A stretch of DNA of 64,000 nucleotides from Anopheles merus (taxonomy: Eukaryota; Arthropoda; Insecta; Diptera; Culicidae): contig NC_054083.1 of assembly GCF_017562075.2 (NCBI RefSeq), forward strand, positions 9,988,768-10,052,767, written 5' to 3'. Each line of letters begins with the position of its first letter. Position 1 is the first letter of the stretch. The notes under the pieces are model-generated. The model had not been told where the DNA came from, ran no database searches, and saw only the letters and a list, made by a program, of their open reading frames with translations. Positions 33,246-44,442 of the stretch are shown one piece after another. The position numbers and the translations under genes were made by a program.

Positions 33246-33660
33246 AGGCGACTAACGCCTTAAATGCCTTCTAAATGCCTTTGTAGACACGTTTTGGCAC
33301 GCGGTATGATGTAAACAAACACCTGTGAGCGAGTTGAAGCGAACGGATTAACCGGAGCGATTCCACCACCAAGCGCAGATTGGCGCTAGCGTACGATCAG
33401 GAGATTAGGCAGTGATAAGAGCGAGATGACTAGCGCTTCATGCTAAGGTCGCAAACCTTAGCGAAAGGGTCAAAGAAGGTCGAGTTTGGCGCAATTAGCA
33501 GCAAGCAGTTAGAAAGCAAACACGAGAGAGACCGGACAAATTTTTAAGCGTGCGCATTAAGTTCTAATCACCGTTGTTGAAAATTAACGGAAATAAATTT
33601 ATTTGTTACTTAAGTAACAGCCTTCAATGCCGTTTAATGCTGGTCCCTTTCGGTTTTAAG
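33246..33660 (+). repeat. Dispersed GGCGACTAA/GCCTT repeat, split by a solo LTR
   Basis: GGCGACTAACGCCTTAAATG to GCCTT (33246-33281) and its continuation CAATGCCGTTTAATGCTGGT (from 33625) together match an unbroken copy at 50187-50247. A third relative is near 49005-49060. The interruption is the LTR at 33282-33619. Confidence 0.75.
33282..33619 (+). mobile_element. Solo LTR, 338 bp, with GCCTT target duplication
   Basis: Starts TGTAGACACG, ends TTAAGTAACA, with AATAAA near 33592. Flanked by GCCTT at 33277-33281 and 33620-33624. The paralogous repeat at 50187-50247 shows the empty arrangement with a single GCCTT. No internal region, so it is a product of LTR-LTR recombination. A 5-bp duplication fits BEL/Pao, copia or some gypsy elements. 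Confidence 0.78.
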
Positions 33661-33905
33661 CTCGTAGGCTGAAATTTCAGCCTGTCAGCTGTTCGCATTG
33701 TATAGCAGTTTCGAGCAACTATCTAAGTGGGTATAATGTACAGGTTGGCTTATCTAAAGATGTATGAATTTAGAAGACTGATTATTATCGCTTTTGTTTC
33801 TGAATGAAAATATTAAGAGTGTTTTGTGTATTCGTCAAGCCTCCAGAAAGCTTGTTTGAGCAAAAGTCTTCACCAGTTTTGTCAAAAAGTGATGTTGCGA
33901 CGATC
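33645..33905. repeat. Inverted-repeat partner of 29868-30005 (right arm)
   Basis: Carries CCCTTTCGG, GGCTGAAATTTCAGCC, AAGAGTGTTTTG, CGTCAAGCCTCC and TGTCAAAAAGTGATGTTGCG, reverse complements of the left arm in mirrored order, with about 100 extra bases in the middle. Confidence 0.6.
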
Positions 33906-34384
33906 GCTTAGCAAAGTAAAGTTTTGAAAGAGAAGACGCGAGTATAACTTTTTAATAGCTAGAATTGCTGTTTTTCTCCACTTTAAAAACGTTTCCTTTT
34001 TGCACCGTTTCTCCTTTGCTACTGCCCTTGTTTCCGTTCAAGGGCGCATCTTATGCCTTTGACCTCAGTTGACCCTTGCTTTGACCGATTTTGACCTAAT
34101 CTCTGATTTGTCCCTTTTCGGGGATATCTGGTTGTACTCCTCTGCCGTTTTCGCCAGTTGTCCCTTTCTCCTGCTTAGATAGCGCCATTTGTTGTTTGAT
34201 AGCAGAGTGAGTGAGCCCGATCTTGAACTGGTCTCAAAACGTCACCAGGTATATCATACCATACCGACTGTCTGCTGTGGCCTCGTGGTGTTTATGTCAA
34301 CATTCTCTACCCCGTGAACTCATCTGCTTGGTCGAGTCTGGCGTTCACTACTTCTGTTTCCTGTTTTATCCCTGCTGAGTTTTT
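33906..34384. other. No recognised feature
   Basis: Mixed-composition DNA. It may include the 3' end of the BEL/Pao element on the minus strand, but I cannot place an LTR. Confidence 0.3.
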
Positions 34385-35423
34385 TGGAGGTACTACTCCT
34401 GATCTACTTCAACATCTATTACTGCTAGTTTAACGGTTGGACGCCTTAGCACTTTACCTGTGTCAGTGCGGACTAAAGATTATCGAACGATACCATCTTT
34501 CCCTGGGAACGTTTCTTCCACTATCACACGTAACCATTCCTTTCTCGGACCCTCAGTGATGAAACATAGATCCCCTATTTGAAACTGCTTACTTGGTTCT
34601 AACCACTTGGTTCGACGGTTCAGTTTTGGTATGTATTCTTTCAACTAACGATCCCACATAGCCTCGGAAAGGATTATCATTCTTTGGTAGCTACTTCTTA
34701 AGGCTTTTGTTAGATCGGGTACTGTACGCAGTTATTCTTTGGTTCCAGCCGAGCTACCCAGAATGAAAGGATTAGGGGTTAGCGCTTCCCTATTTCCTGA
34801 CTCTTGAGGCATATATGTTAGTGGACGGAAGTTGATCAAATGTTCTACGCCTGTCAAAACGGTTAGCAAAATTTCATCATTCAACCGTCTTCCATCATCC
34901 AACGCGTTTAACCCTTCTTTTACACTTCTGACCAGTCGTACCCAACCACCCCACCCCCACCCCACGGACGCCCTTTTTGTGAACGGACGCAGGAGTGGGG
35001 GAGTCTTTGTTCCGGTAATTGTGCTATTCGAAGATTCTGTGCCTTATACTTCTTTATCTTGTAACGTCTGCAAGATTTCATAGCCATATCCACGGCTGCT
35101 CTCAAAAACGGAATGTAGAATCGCTGACGGATTTCGTTAACTACTGTCTCCCTATTGACGTGTGTATGCCGCTCATGGTAGTTTCCTAGTAGTTACGATG
35201 TTATGTTATGTTGTGAAGGTTAAATCACCGGAAATTTTACATCATATGGGATTTGAGACGCGTTAGCGATTCTTCGATTGAATCGTATAATTCGATGCTC
35301 ATCGGTAAACAGGTCAACGTTATATAATGGACTTCCACGCTCGATAGTCGAGTTTATCTCATTGCCGTAGTTTTCGATAGCAAGCTCTTTTGCATAGTGG
35401 TCTCTTTCAGCTATTTTAAACAA
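34385..35423 (-). pseudogene. BEL/Pao retrotransposon integrase remnant
   Basis: Minus-strand remnant with the order of a BEL/Pao pol C-terminus. AERDHYAKEL and RIANASQIPYD (35220-35423) precede the integrase. Then YHERHTHVNRETVVNEIRQ, the HHCC zinc-binding region with its first His degraded, and IAQLPEQRL (about 35000-35180). Then VRSVKEGL, LINFRPLTYM and ALTPNPFILG (34732-34930). The tail is RKEWLRVIVEETFPG with LRRPTVKLAV (34420-34560). Stops and frame changes occur at several points, and a GGGGGTGGGG low-complexity patch lies near 34950. Reverse transcriptase and gag are absent. Inactive. Confidence 0.85.
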
Positions 35424-35709
35424 AGTGATTTAAGCGAAGTTTAGTTCCTCAGATTCAAAAGGGATGATTTCGGCCTTTTCATTTTTTTGATGAGGTGAGA
35501 TTGGTTTTTAGTAACTTTTGAGGTTTTTATTGCTTTGCTTTTTTGCTTGAGTTGGCAATTAGTACGAAATCGAGGAATTGTGGCTGCTGCTCTTACCAAT
35601 ACTTTTTATTCAGGAAAATTGAGACGCGTCTATCAAGGGACTTTCTGTGGTTGCTGTCGAGTGAGGGAGTAGTGGCACCCGTCTTTCTTCGCTTGTGGGG
35701 GTTATTATA
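35424..35709. other. No recognised feature
   Basis: AT-rich spacer between the BEL/Pao remnant and the MITE; nothing coding seen. Confidence 0.3.
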
Positions 35710-36057
35710 CAGTGAACCCTCTCTTATTTGACACCTCTCCAATTTGAACAACCTCTCTTATTTGAACATTTTGCACAGTCCCTTGATTTCCAGTACATTT
35801 TTGTTCCTCTAATTTGGAAAACCTCTGAAATCTGTATCCCTCTTATTTGTGCATGGCGTTGCCATGGTTATTGAATGATGTATGCTCAAATTGGCAATCG
35901 TATGCACAGTTTCCTATAGCAACAGTTAAGGCTGCATACTAAATGATCTGTCTCTTTCTTGTTTGTATGGACCTTTCATTCACTTTTAACCTCTCTAATT
36001 TGAAAACCCCTCTTATTCGACAGTCCCATCGCCTCTCAAATAAGAGAGGGTTCACTG
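35710..36057. mobile_element. 348-bp MITE, CAGTGAACCC termini
   Basis: Terminal repeats CAGTGAACCCTCTCTTATTT and AAATAAGAGAGGGTTCACTG, with TA on both sides (35708-35709, 36058-36059). Several internal CCTCT..TTTGAA repeats. The CAGT start and TA duplication suggest a Tc1/mariner-pogo type parent. No coding capacity. Confidence 0.88.
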
Positions 36058-36059
36058 TA

Positions 36060-36578
36060 TTTATTTTTCGCTTCACCGTTTCAATGTTGGCATGTGGCTG
36101 ATACACTTTGTACACTGCATGACATTATTGATATGCAGCATCCTTTTTGTATTTGTTTTTGTAATCTTTGTCTGATTTATTCCACAGACAAGGACTATTT
36201 TTCCAAACTTCGATTCAATCGCAAATCAATTCGAAATATTTCGGCATGATGCAGTGGTTTACTTCCTTCTAAGAGCTACTGTGATCTGTTTCTTAAAGGC
36301 TATTGTGGCTTGCTTGTAGAGACGCTAGAAAATATGCTATTCGTGGAAAGCAGTCTGTATTCAATACAATGTGAACAACGTATTGTTGGTTTTCTACAGC
36401 TCCCTCATCAGTCCGTTTCAAAGGCAGGGACCGGGAGAAACAAAGATATCACGAAATCCTATGGATGTGTTGCCGCTGCCGAATTAAAATAGCTCATTGT
36501 TGAGTGAAATAATATGTTCACCCACATTTATATCGCTTTGCTTTTATGTTATAATTAACCTAAAATGTAACGTGTTTG
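36060..36578. other. No recognised feature
   Basis: AT-rich DNA between the MITE and the Helitron fragment; open frames here are short and unlike known proteins. Confidence 0.3.
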
Positions 36579-36977
36579 CTAAGGCAGCAGTCTAATATTG
36601 TTGCGCGCAACATTGTCACTGACAAAATGTATGTAAATTTGTTGCAGCAAGATCTGGACGTTCGTACTACGCGGAACGATTGGCAGTATTCGTCGGAGGT
36701 CGCCACATAACAGCACACCCTTATCACCGAACGTTCGGCGATTTCCCATAACGTCCTGCAGGGAGCAACCCAGGGCGTGGGCTACTTGAGCATAGTGGCT
36801 GGTCATGGATGTCTCGTTCCATAGGATCAGTGATGCCTGTTGCATCAATTCAGCCTGTGCTGACTGTACACGGATTTTACAGGAACGGTTAGTGTAAAGA
36901 TTGAGCGATAGCTTGAATGTAGAGTGTAGCGTACGTCCCGCGGTCAGTAGCAGAGCAGCAATTCCACTTACAGCCAC
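36579..36977 (-). pseudogene. Helitron PIF1-like helicase fragment
   Basis: 133 codons open on the minus strand. Recognisable are SGIAALLLTAGRTLHS (after the missing Walker A), ILWNETSM (Walker B region; the usual form is I-W-D-E) and a GDLRRILPIVP motif in place of GGDFRQ-LPV, then NIRLLP for the N-M-R-L motif. These are Helitron Rep/helicase signatures. The Rep nuclease, Walker A and the rest of the helicase are missing. The DE to NE change would abolish ATPase activity. A stranded fragment. Confidence 0.8.
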
Positions 36978-37383
36978 TGTGATTGCAATTTACTATTGGC
37001 GACACGCAAGAATAGTTTGGGAATGGGAAAAATGAATCTCAGAAAGGATTCCTGGATGGGATTCGAATCTTTGAATTCCAATGTGGTTAAGCAGTTGATT
37101 CCAGTTTGCAGCGGGGGGAGGGGGAGGGAAGGGGGATAATTAGTTAAAGCTGGAATCAGAGGTCATTGTGTTTTACTCCAAATTATGTATCTTTGCAGTT
37201 AACATCATAATGAGTACATGTCCCCGACGTGGACCTTTATTCAATGTCAATTCAAATAATTTATTGAATGACTATAACTCCTCATTAAATGCTACATTAC
37301 ACGAACATTTGCTATATTTTGACTGAAAACTGCGTGATCCGACTTCCAAAATTCGAGGTACGTGGTTTCTCTCCACCTCATTA
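36978..37383. other. No recognised feature
   Basis: Includes a G-rich run near 37113-37137 and nothing coding. Confidence 0.3.
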
Positions 37384-37531
37384 CAGGGTTTCTCAAGCCA
37401 GCTCAACATCGTAAAACTATTTTTCGAACAATACAATTCGAATCCGTAAACTCTTTTCAATTTGGTAACACTAGGTTTTGAACGCGTAAAATCCCAATTC
37501 GAATCTGGAAAATGTATGCTGGATGACAAGT
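37384..37531 (-). repeat. Dispersed repeat, copy 1
   Basis: About 148 bases sharing AGCCAGCTCAACA, CAATTCGAATCCGTAAACTC and GAACGCGTAAAATCCCA with 40010-40180 in the same orientation. The second copy has about 25 extra bases after TTTTTCGAACA. Family unknown. Confidence 0.75.
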
Positions 37532-39448
37532 CACTGACTGTATGTTTATTCTGCATATTTTGAAACTGAGTTTCGATCGATCTGAACAGGAGTAGTGATG
37601 GGCTTGCAAATTTTGCCAGAGTTGGAAAGATCAGATTGCGGTGTAATTGGAGGAAGGGTCTATATCCGGACTCTTTCGGACTCATCCACTCCAAATGCTT
37701 TTGGGATGAGCTCGATCGAATCTCTATGACGTAGGGCGAACCCGAAAAATTCCAGTAATAAAACAAATAAATCAACTACTTTTACAGCCTGTTCCCGAAT
37801 TCCGCGGATTCGGAGAGACGTAGTTTTCAAAATTTGACAAAAAAAGTCAAACTTGTATAATTTGTTTAATTAAATGTCGAATGCATTTTTCCCAGCAATC
37901 TTAATCCACCAAAAAAGCCAGAAATAAAAGAGTTTTCTGAACGAAACGTAAATAATAAATGATAACGTGAAAAAATTTAATCGAAACTAATGGAGTAATC
38001 AAAGGTTTTTTAACCTGAAAATCGTGAAACTCTACCGACGCGGATATTAGATATTCGAAATTATACAGATTCGTCGGAAACACAAACACTGCATGTGTTG
38101 GAAACATACTGTTCGTTTTTATTACAAGAAACTAGTACTCCAAGAAACAACAAAACTAAATCCAACCCGTTTGTAACGTTCCAAAACCACTCAGACTTGT
38201 CTCTACTAGGCCGGATACCGAATTGCCAAGGTTAATATGATTTTTGGGGATCCACAACTGCACTTCCAACTTTTGATTAATCATCACGAGAGTTAAATGA
38301 TCAACTCGTTTGAAACAGTTGCATTTGTTTAGTTTTTACCATTCTGATTATTTATTGTTTGAAATAATTAATAAATTAATAAATAAATAACTTTATAAGT
38401 AAATAAATAAATACGCAACTTAATATATTAATCAAACAATCAATAAAGCAATAAACAAAAATCATTTATAAATAAGTAAATAAGTAACTTAATAAATAAA
38501 AAAAATATACTAATTAATTAATTAATAAACGCTATTTTTCCCAGGTACCAGGTACCTGTCCTTTAATTTGTGCTGTTTAGAAATGACAGTTCAATAAAAA
38601 GGTCACGTTATGGGGAGGATATTTGAAAAACGGTTATCAGAGCACATTGGGTCTGATCGGGAACGAAAGTCGATAACGGAGTGGATAATTTAGTCGATTG
38701 GTTAGCAAAATTCCAATGGTATTCAATTGCGTTTTCTCAATCAGAATCTTCGCTAACCGATCGGTTGGGCAGTGGATTGGAATGGTGTTTGCCGTTTCAT
38801 GTAGACTTTTTCAGCCAACAACCCGTTTTATACTTTACCCGGATTTTTTGAAAAGGCATACAGTCGGTACTGTCTAAGGCTACTTCTGGTGCGGATTCTT
38901 CACTAGATGGTCCGTAAATAAGCCAAATTTACTATTTTATTCATTCCGCAAAACAACACCTCTAAATGTAAACAAAAGTGTGATTGACAGATAGGCAAAA
39001 CCAATGACTACTCGAATCGGAAAGAGTTATCCACCAGTGGAGAAATTTATCCACCGGTGGAAAACAAATTCCACCGGTGGATTCGAGCATATAAACCAAT
39101 CAGATAAATTTTATCGACTTTCGTTGGCGATCAGGCACAATATTTTAACTAAATCGAGTAATAAAACATCTCAAATTACTCGAACAGCGATAAAAACATC
39201 CTTTTTTGCGAGCTGTTAAACATGGTTTTTAATATTATTTAGTTTTCCACAGTTATATCAACTGGGGTGGAGCAGTAGATATGGCTATCCGACTGAAATG
39301 GTTTTTTTTATATGAAGTTTTCAACTGCATATCCCACTGCTCGACTTTTTAACCACGTTGCTATGGCGGCAAACACTATTCCACTCCAAAATATATATTT
39401 ACCTGTTTTTTATAAACAATCAAAACACATAAATTTAGGTTTATAACA
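37532..39448. other. AT-rich region with TAAATAAA tract
   Basis: 38340-38540 is a degenerate TAAATAAA microsatellite. 38570-38650 (GAAATGACAGTTCAATA, then GAGGATA and GAGCACATTG) matches part of the foldback element at 41610-41700, so it is a fragment of that family. 39028-39090 repeats TCCACCGGTGGA-like palindromes. No genes seen. Confidence 0.5.
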
Positions 39449-39904
39449 TGTTCCGGGCCCGACGGCCAAGCCAACCGCGAAGGTTTCGGTCGTTCTGGAG
39501 CGCTTAGTAAACCGTCTGCTGCCATGGAACAGCACGACCTGGGCAAAGGGTTTCGGGAGCGTCAACGGTCCAACTCTCCTTCACCAAACTACTTTCAGTA
39601 TTGGCCTACCAGGCTTGTTACCTCTTTTCCAATGTAAATTGGGAGGTCTATTCCGTGGTAGCGCCGCTACTGATTTGGCTAAGCGCTGTCGAGAAGGCAA
39701 TCGTATTCGCCCAAAGCTTCACCCGGGAGAATCTTAACACCAAACAAAGAAACGCACTCATCAAATGCTGGTGTAAGACTGATTTATTATAATTATTTCC
39801 TTTTATACTCTGAATTACAAGCTATCATAGCCTACTAAGAACAAAATATAAATTATTTAATTATAAATTCAAACAGCCACCTTCGATGTGGTCGCTGCGC
39901 AACA
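39449..39904 (+). mobile_element. Probable solo LTR, 456 bp, TAACA target duplication
   Basis: Begins TGTTCCGGGC, ends GCGCAACA (TGTT...AACA termini). Flanked by TAACA at 39444-39448 and 39905-39909. No pol sequence nearby and no second LTR found. Any open frame inside it is likely incidental. Confidence 0.6.
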
Positions 39905-40009
39905 TAACAGGTATCTAGTTTTTGTAGTTCAAGCTAAGAAATAAGAAACCAACAAAATAAATCCTTTGCTGCTAATCCTTCTCTTTTATCCAACCTTTTG
40001 TTATGGCCT

Positions 40010-40180
40010 TACAGGGGTTTTCAAGCCAGCTCAACAGCGTAACACTATTTTTCGAACACGTTACACGATTGTCAACATCGTACATACAATTCGAATCCGT
40101 AAACTCTTTTCGATTTGGTAACACTAGATTTTGAACGCGTAAAATCCCATCTCGAATCTGGAAAATGTATGTTGGCTGTC
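40010..40180 (-). repeat. Dispersed repeat, copy 2
   Basis: Second copy of the 37384-37531 repeat, with an insertion near 40060 (CACGTTACACGATTGTCAAC). Confidence 0.75.
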
Positions 40181-40200
40181 TTGTCACCCATTATACATTA

Positions 40201-40560
40201 TACAACAGAATCCCAATCGATTTGCAATCCCAATCGGAATCCCAATTGAATTCCAAACGAATTCAAATCGAATCCCGATCTCAATCGAATCGCAATCGAC
40301 TCCCAAACGAATCCCAATCAGAATCCCGATTGCTAACAGAATCCCAATCGAATCCCAAACGAATCCCAATCGAATCGCAATCCCAATCGCAATCGGAATC
40401 CCAATCGAATTCCAAACGAATCCCAATCCCAATCGAATCCCAAACGAATCCCAATCCCAATCGAATTACAATCCCCATCCCAATCAGCATCTCTATCGAA
40501 TCCTAAACAAATCCCAATCCCAATCGAATCGTAATCAAATCCCAATCGCAAATAAATTTG
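40201..40560. repeat. CCCAATCGAAT minisatellite
   Basis: About 360 bases of degenerate 6- to 18-base units built from AATCCCAATCG and AATCCCAAACG. The apparent open frames on both strands (Ser/Gln/Asn/Pro or Ile/Gly/Asp repeats) are consequences of the repeat. Confidence 0.9.
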
Positions 40561-41558
40561 TAAGGAATTCAAATCCTACAAGCGGCATCCGCTCCGAACG
40601 AATCTTTCGAGGGATTGAATCTTCGAATCTTCCGAATCCTGAATCTCCCAACACTATGTTCAATAGGTTCACGTTCACTAAAATATTGTCCTACATCGAT
40701 GACATGATGGATACTTCACATGGTAGCAACGCAATCAGAAATGCAACCGAATAGAACAGTTTTTAGCCTGTGTATACATTCAACAACGCATCGTGTTCTG
40801 CATTGATTGCATTGCTTGGTTGCATTGCTTCAAATTGGTTACCCATCTAGAACGGGAAACCAATGCAATATTTCAATATTTTCAATAGTATTGGTGTACA
40901 TTGAAACACGTTTGAGTGTTTAAATGCGTCAATTTGGCAAGTGATGTTGATCGCGTATCTTAATCATTCAGCCCAGTGGTAGGCCCCAGGGCCTGCCAGA
41001 AAACTTTCCTGTATGCCGAGGGCAGGCACTGGAGCCTGCCATTGGTTTTTTGCTGGGGAAACAAAAAACATTGCGAACAACCGTACTCGCATGAATAACA
41101 GCAGTGTGAAAGTAATAGAATGGTGTTTTAAGATGTATTGCGATTGATAAAAACCTCAACCTACACGCAACAGTATTGATGAAGAGAGTAGAGTTGAAAT
41201 AATAGCGAAAAACCCCTTTATTCGACATGCATGTTTGGATCAAAATCCACTACTTGCGTTCTAGATGCCGGCGGAACGGAAAGTTGATGAAAATCAGTGC
41301 CGATGAAACACAAAAAAAAACTCATTTTAAGTTTTAAATCATCAATCGCATTGCTATCGATTTTTTTATGCGAGCGGGCGAATCATATTTATCTGGAATG
41401 AAGTGCGGCGAGCGTCCGCACACTAATGGGAGCGAGCGAACCTTATGATTTCCGCTCTCCTTGTCCATGTCTAGTTGAAATATAATACCGAAAAGATCGT
41501 CAAACTTCGTAACGTATAGCGCAAAAAATAACATTGACATTTGCCAATATGACAAGTA
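40561..41558. other. No recognised gene
   Basis: Contains a small GGCAGGC/GCCTGCC inverted cluster near 40990-41045; otherwise unremarkable. Confidence 0.3.
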
Positions 41559-42375
41559 CAGTGGAGCGCCGTTTATTTGGGTACCTTTTATCCAGCTATT
41601 CGTTAATCCGTGCTGTTGAGAAATGACAGTTCAATACAAAGGTGACATTGCGTTATGAGGAGGATAGTTGAAAAAGTGGTTATAGGAGCACATTGTCATA
41701 ACAAAAAACAATATACAGAAATTATCCGCAGTACGCAATACTCGATATACGCGAATTCGCAGTACGCGATTTCTCTAAATTTGACAGCTCCATGTGTTTT
41801 TTGCAAATATTTTGATGCTTACCGCAGGACTCCACACAGCTTAACACGGAGCGCAACATAACAACTGACAGCTGCCGAACGCTTCCCAAAACGCTTGGGA
41901 AAGGAGGTAAAGCGTTTCATTAACTTTCGGTCTTCGCAGTAGGTTGGTAGCTTTTGTACGAGCAATGAGCTGCACACTAAGGATATTCACAATATATTAC
42001 CAGCAAAGAAGCGTTTTTTGAAGCGTTTGGCAGCTGTCAGTTGTTATGTTGCGCTCCGTGTAATGCTTTGTGGAGTACTGCGGTTAGAAATATTTTACGC
42101 ACTTTTTGAATTTGCTTAATGTTCTTAATGCATTTTGCATTAAATTTGTGTAAAAAATACCTGTTTTATAACAAAAAACTTTAATGCAAAACTCTTTGGC
42201 GATATTTTTCAACCCTCGATCCGGTAGTGTAAACTATTTTTCCATAGGAATTCGCTTTACGCAAAAACTCGAGATACACTATTGCGTTCGGTCTCGTGCG
42301 ATAGCGTATATGGTGTTATTCGCATATACAGGCGAGGCCAAGTCCCGAGAAGCCCGTATGGACGGCGCTCCACTG
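41559..42375. mobile_element. 817-bp foldback/MITE with nested perfect inverted repeat
   Basis: Outer ends CAGTGGAGCGCCGT and its complement, flanked by TA (41557-41558, 42376-42377). Inside, a perfect 33-base inverted pair (41844-41876 and 42029-42061, ends ACACGGAGCGC / GCGCTCCGTGT) extends outward with lower similarity. The inner pair could be a second MITE inserted in the first or the stem of a foldback. No transposase. Confidence 0.82.
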
Positions 42376-43249
42376 TACGAAATAAATTGCACAACAATTG
42401 TTAGTGACGATTTTTATTTTATGCTGTGTATTTTCTTTAGTATACTAGTATTTTTTAGTATACTAGTTCACTAGTAATTATTTCTTCTGTTTTTATCCTT
42501 GAATAACCGTACTTTAGCTATATTTTCAGCAGTAAAAATATTTCACACGCCTAAGCCTTGACTATGTTGAAGGCATTAATGGCAGAGAAGCAGAGAAACC
42601 GGTTTCACGTAGCAGAAATCGAAGAAACGCAATACAGGGTTTTCCAATTGAGTTTATACTAGCAGCATACTTTTTTTGAATAGTCGCAATAGATTTTTTG
42701 ACTAGCATCCTCTTTTGTTGATTACGAGCAATGGATTATTGACTAGGAGCAATTGATTTCAGCAGGCCTGTTGCTGGCGCGGAGTGACCAGATTGTTTTA
42801 GATGGTATCGGTAGGAACTCTAAAGCAAATACGGTGTTTTTCTGTAAAAACAACTTTTTTGTTCACTCATAAAACTCATTGAATTCCAATTTTATGGTAA
42901 AATGGTCAGTACTTAGAAAAATATTTGATTTCGTGTTAGAAAATTTGAGTTTGAGTGGGTTCAATTGTAAACCGATATTCGATCAAAATTCGATAGAACT
43001 ACATATGGTCACTCTGAAAAACTGGCTCAATCTAGCTTATGGTTAGGTCATAGGCCTGTCGGTCCACTGCAGCATATTTCAATTCAGCCGTTAAGTGCTT
43101 TTGTGTTATATTGTGCATTCATAAAATCCAAACAATAACACCGAAAAGCTATCAGATAAAATATCTCTTATTTTGTGGATGTATAGCAGTAAAACGAATG
43201 CTTTAAACTAGTGGACGGATGAAATTGAATATTATCCACAGATTATGTA
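42376..43249. other. No recognised gene
   Basis: AT-rich sequence with repeats of TTGACTAG-GAGCAAT near 42700-42760. Nothing coding is supported. Confidence 0.3.
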
Positions 43250-43395
43250 TTATTCAAGTCTGCAATCCGAGGCTCTCTGCCGCCTGCTCGATCCCTTGTT
43301 AGGTTTCTGCTACATAGGAGAGCCGCAGACCAATGATGTCTACATCATCAGCGTATGCCAGACTTCTGGGTTGGCTTAAAGAAGATCCCAAAGAG
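43250..43395 (-). pseudogene. RTE-like reverse transcriptase fragment
   Basis: On the minus strand: AYADDVDIIGLRLSYVAET, a stop, then GIEQAAESLGL. The catalytic YADD followed by DIIG and a downstream amphipathic segment is the usual arrangement in RTE-clade LINEs. Only about 45 codons remain. Confidence 0.6.
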
Positions 43396-43419
43396 CCAGC
43401 TCGTACTGTATAGCTGATT

Positions 43420-43700
43420 TAGGGCTGTTTAACGAAAAATCGTTCCGATGTCGTACTTTGTGGCTGATTAAGAGATAGACGGTACTTTGCGGAACTATGG
43501 AGCTTTTTAACAGGCACATGGTACTCTTTGGAACATTGCGGCTGATTAGCACTATGTGAAGGGTTCATGATGGAACTTGACGGCTTGTTAAATAAGGGTA
43601 CTGACCTTGGTGGAACTTTATAGCTTTTTAATGCATGACATCGGTACGAGATGGCTCTTGTCAAAGTGTCAAAGACTGGTGCCGTCGAACATCTCATTGC
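43420..43700. repeat. Imperfect tandem repeat around GGTACTTTG..GGAAC..GGCT
   Basis: Units of about 50-60 bases with GGTACT(T/C)TG, GGAAC(T/A) and GCT(T/G)(T/A)TTAA spaced through the block. Very degenerate. Confidence 0.45.
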
Positions 43701-43809
43701 TGCTGCACAAGTTAGATAAGTTAAATGAAGAATGAATATTGAGTGAAGTGATTGTAAATTATCAGTAAATTGTGTAAAATTTTGTGTAATTCATCAATAC
43801 ACAAGATTT

Positions 43810-43833
43810 AATATATATATATATATATATATA

Positions 43834-43903
<70 letters not shown>
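43810..43903. repeat. (AT)n microsatellite
   Basis: Two long AT runs interrupted by TTTATTA near 43833. Confidence 0.97.
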
Positions 43904-43906
<3 letters not shown>

Positions 43907-43935
43907 TTATTGGTGGCTTATTACTTTCTGCTACT

Positions 43936-44433
43936 GATGCTCCTGATTTACTCTCGTCCATCTCGCTGTATGTTCCCTCTCGTTCTCTTCGTCCACGTGA
44001 TCCTCTGTTGATTGAAACACGTCATACTCTTTATACTTTCAATGACCCTCTTCTGTCCTGTTTCAGGTTGTTTAACCACTTTTACTATCGCTTTGATTTC
44101 GACTCCTCTCTTAACTCTTTCCGTAACCGTATTTTTTCTTCTAATTCCCTTTAATTATTCTCCTTAGTTTTCTATTACTCTCTTTTTTTGTTAAGTTTAT
44201 GATAGTCTCTACGCTCTACCCTTGTTTTTTTTTCTTTTCTTTTTTGCTAGGTCAAGAATAGGTTAGTTAGGCTTAGTTTTTCATGTATTATTTTGTTTAT
44301 TTGTTAGTATTTAATTAGTTTTTAATGTATTATATTTAGCCTTGATAGCGGATATTGTATTAAATAAATGAAATGGAATGAAATGAAATGAAATAAAATG
44401 AAATGAAATGAAATGAAATGAAATGAAATGAAA
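43936..44433 (+). pseudogene. CR1-clade (T1/Q-like) retrotransposon 3' end
   Basis: 73-codon tail of an RT ORF from DAPDLLSSISLYVPSRSLR to the TAA at 44152-44154, containing FNDPLLSCFRLFN. It is homologous to the RT end at 63280-63444 (APDLLSQLSWYVPSRCLR, GFNDPW). The 3' UTR runs into a (TGAAA)n tail at about 44369-44433. Anopheles T1 and Q elements end in tandem TGAAA. 5' truncated at or near the AT microsatellite. Confidence 0.78.
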
Positions 44434-44442
44434 GAAGAATGC

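Noticed and set aside
40184..40572. Proteins of about 70-113 residues on both strands
   Set aside because: They result from the AATCCCAATCG minisatellite, which is open in several frames.
43810..43903. Possible replication origin or terminator from extreme AT content
   Set aside because: It is a plain AT dinucleotide microsatellite beside a truncated retrotransposon.
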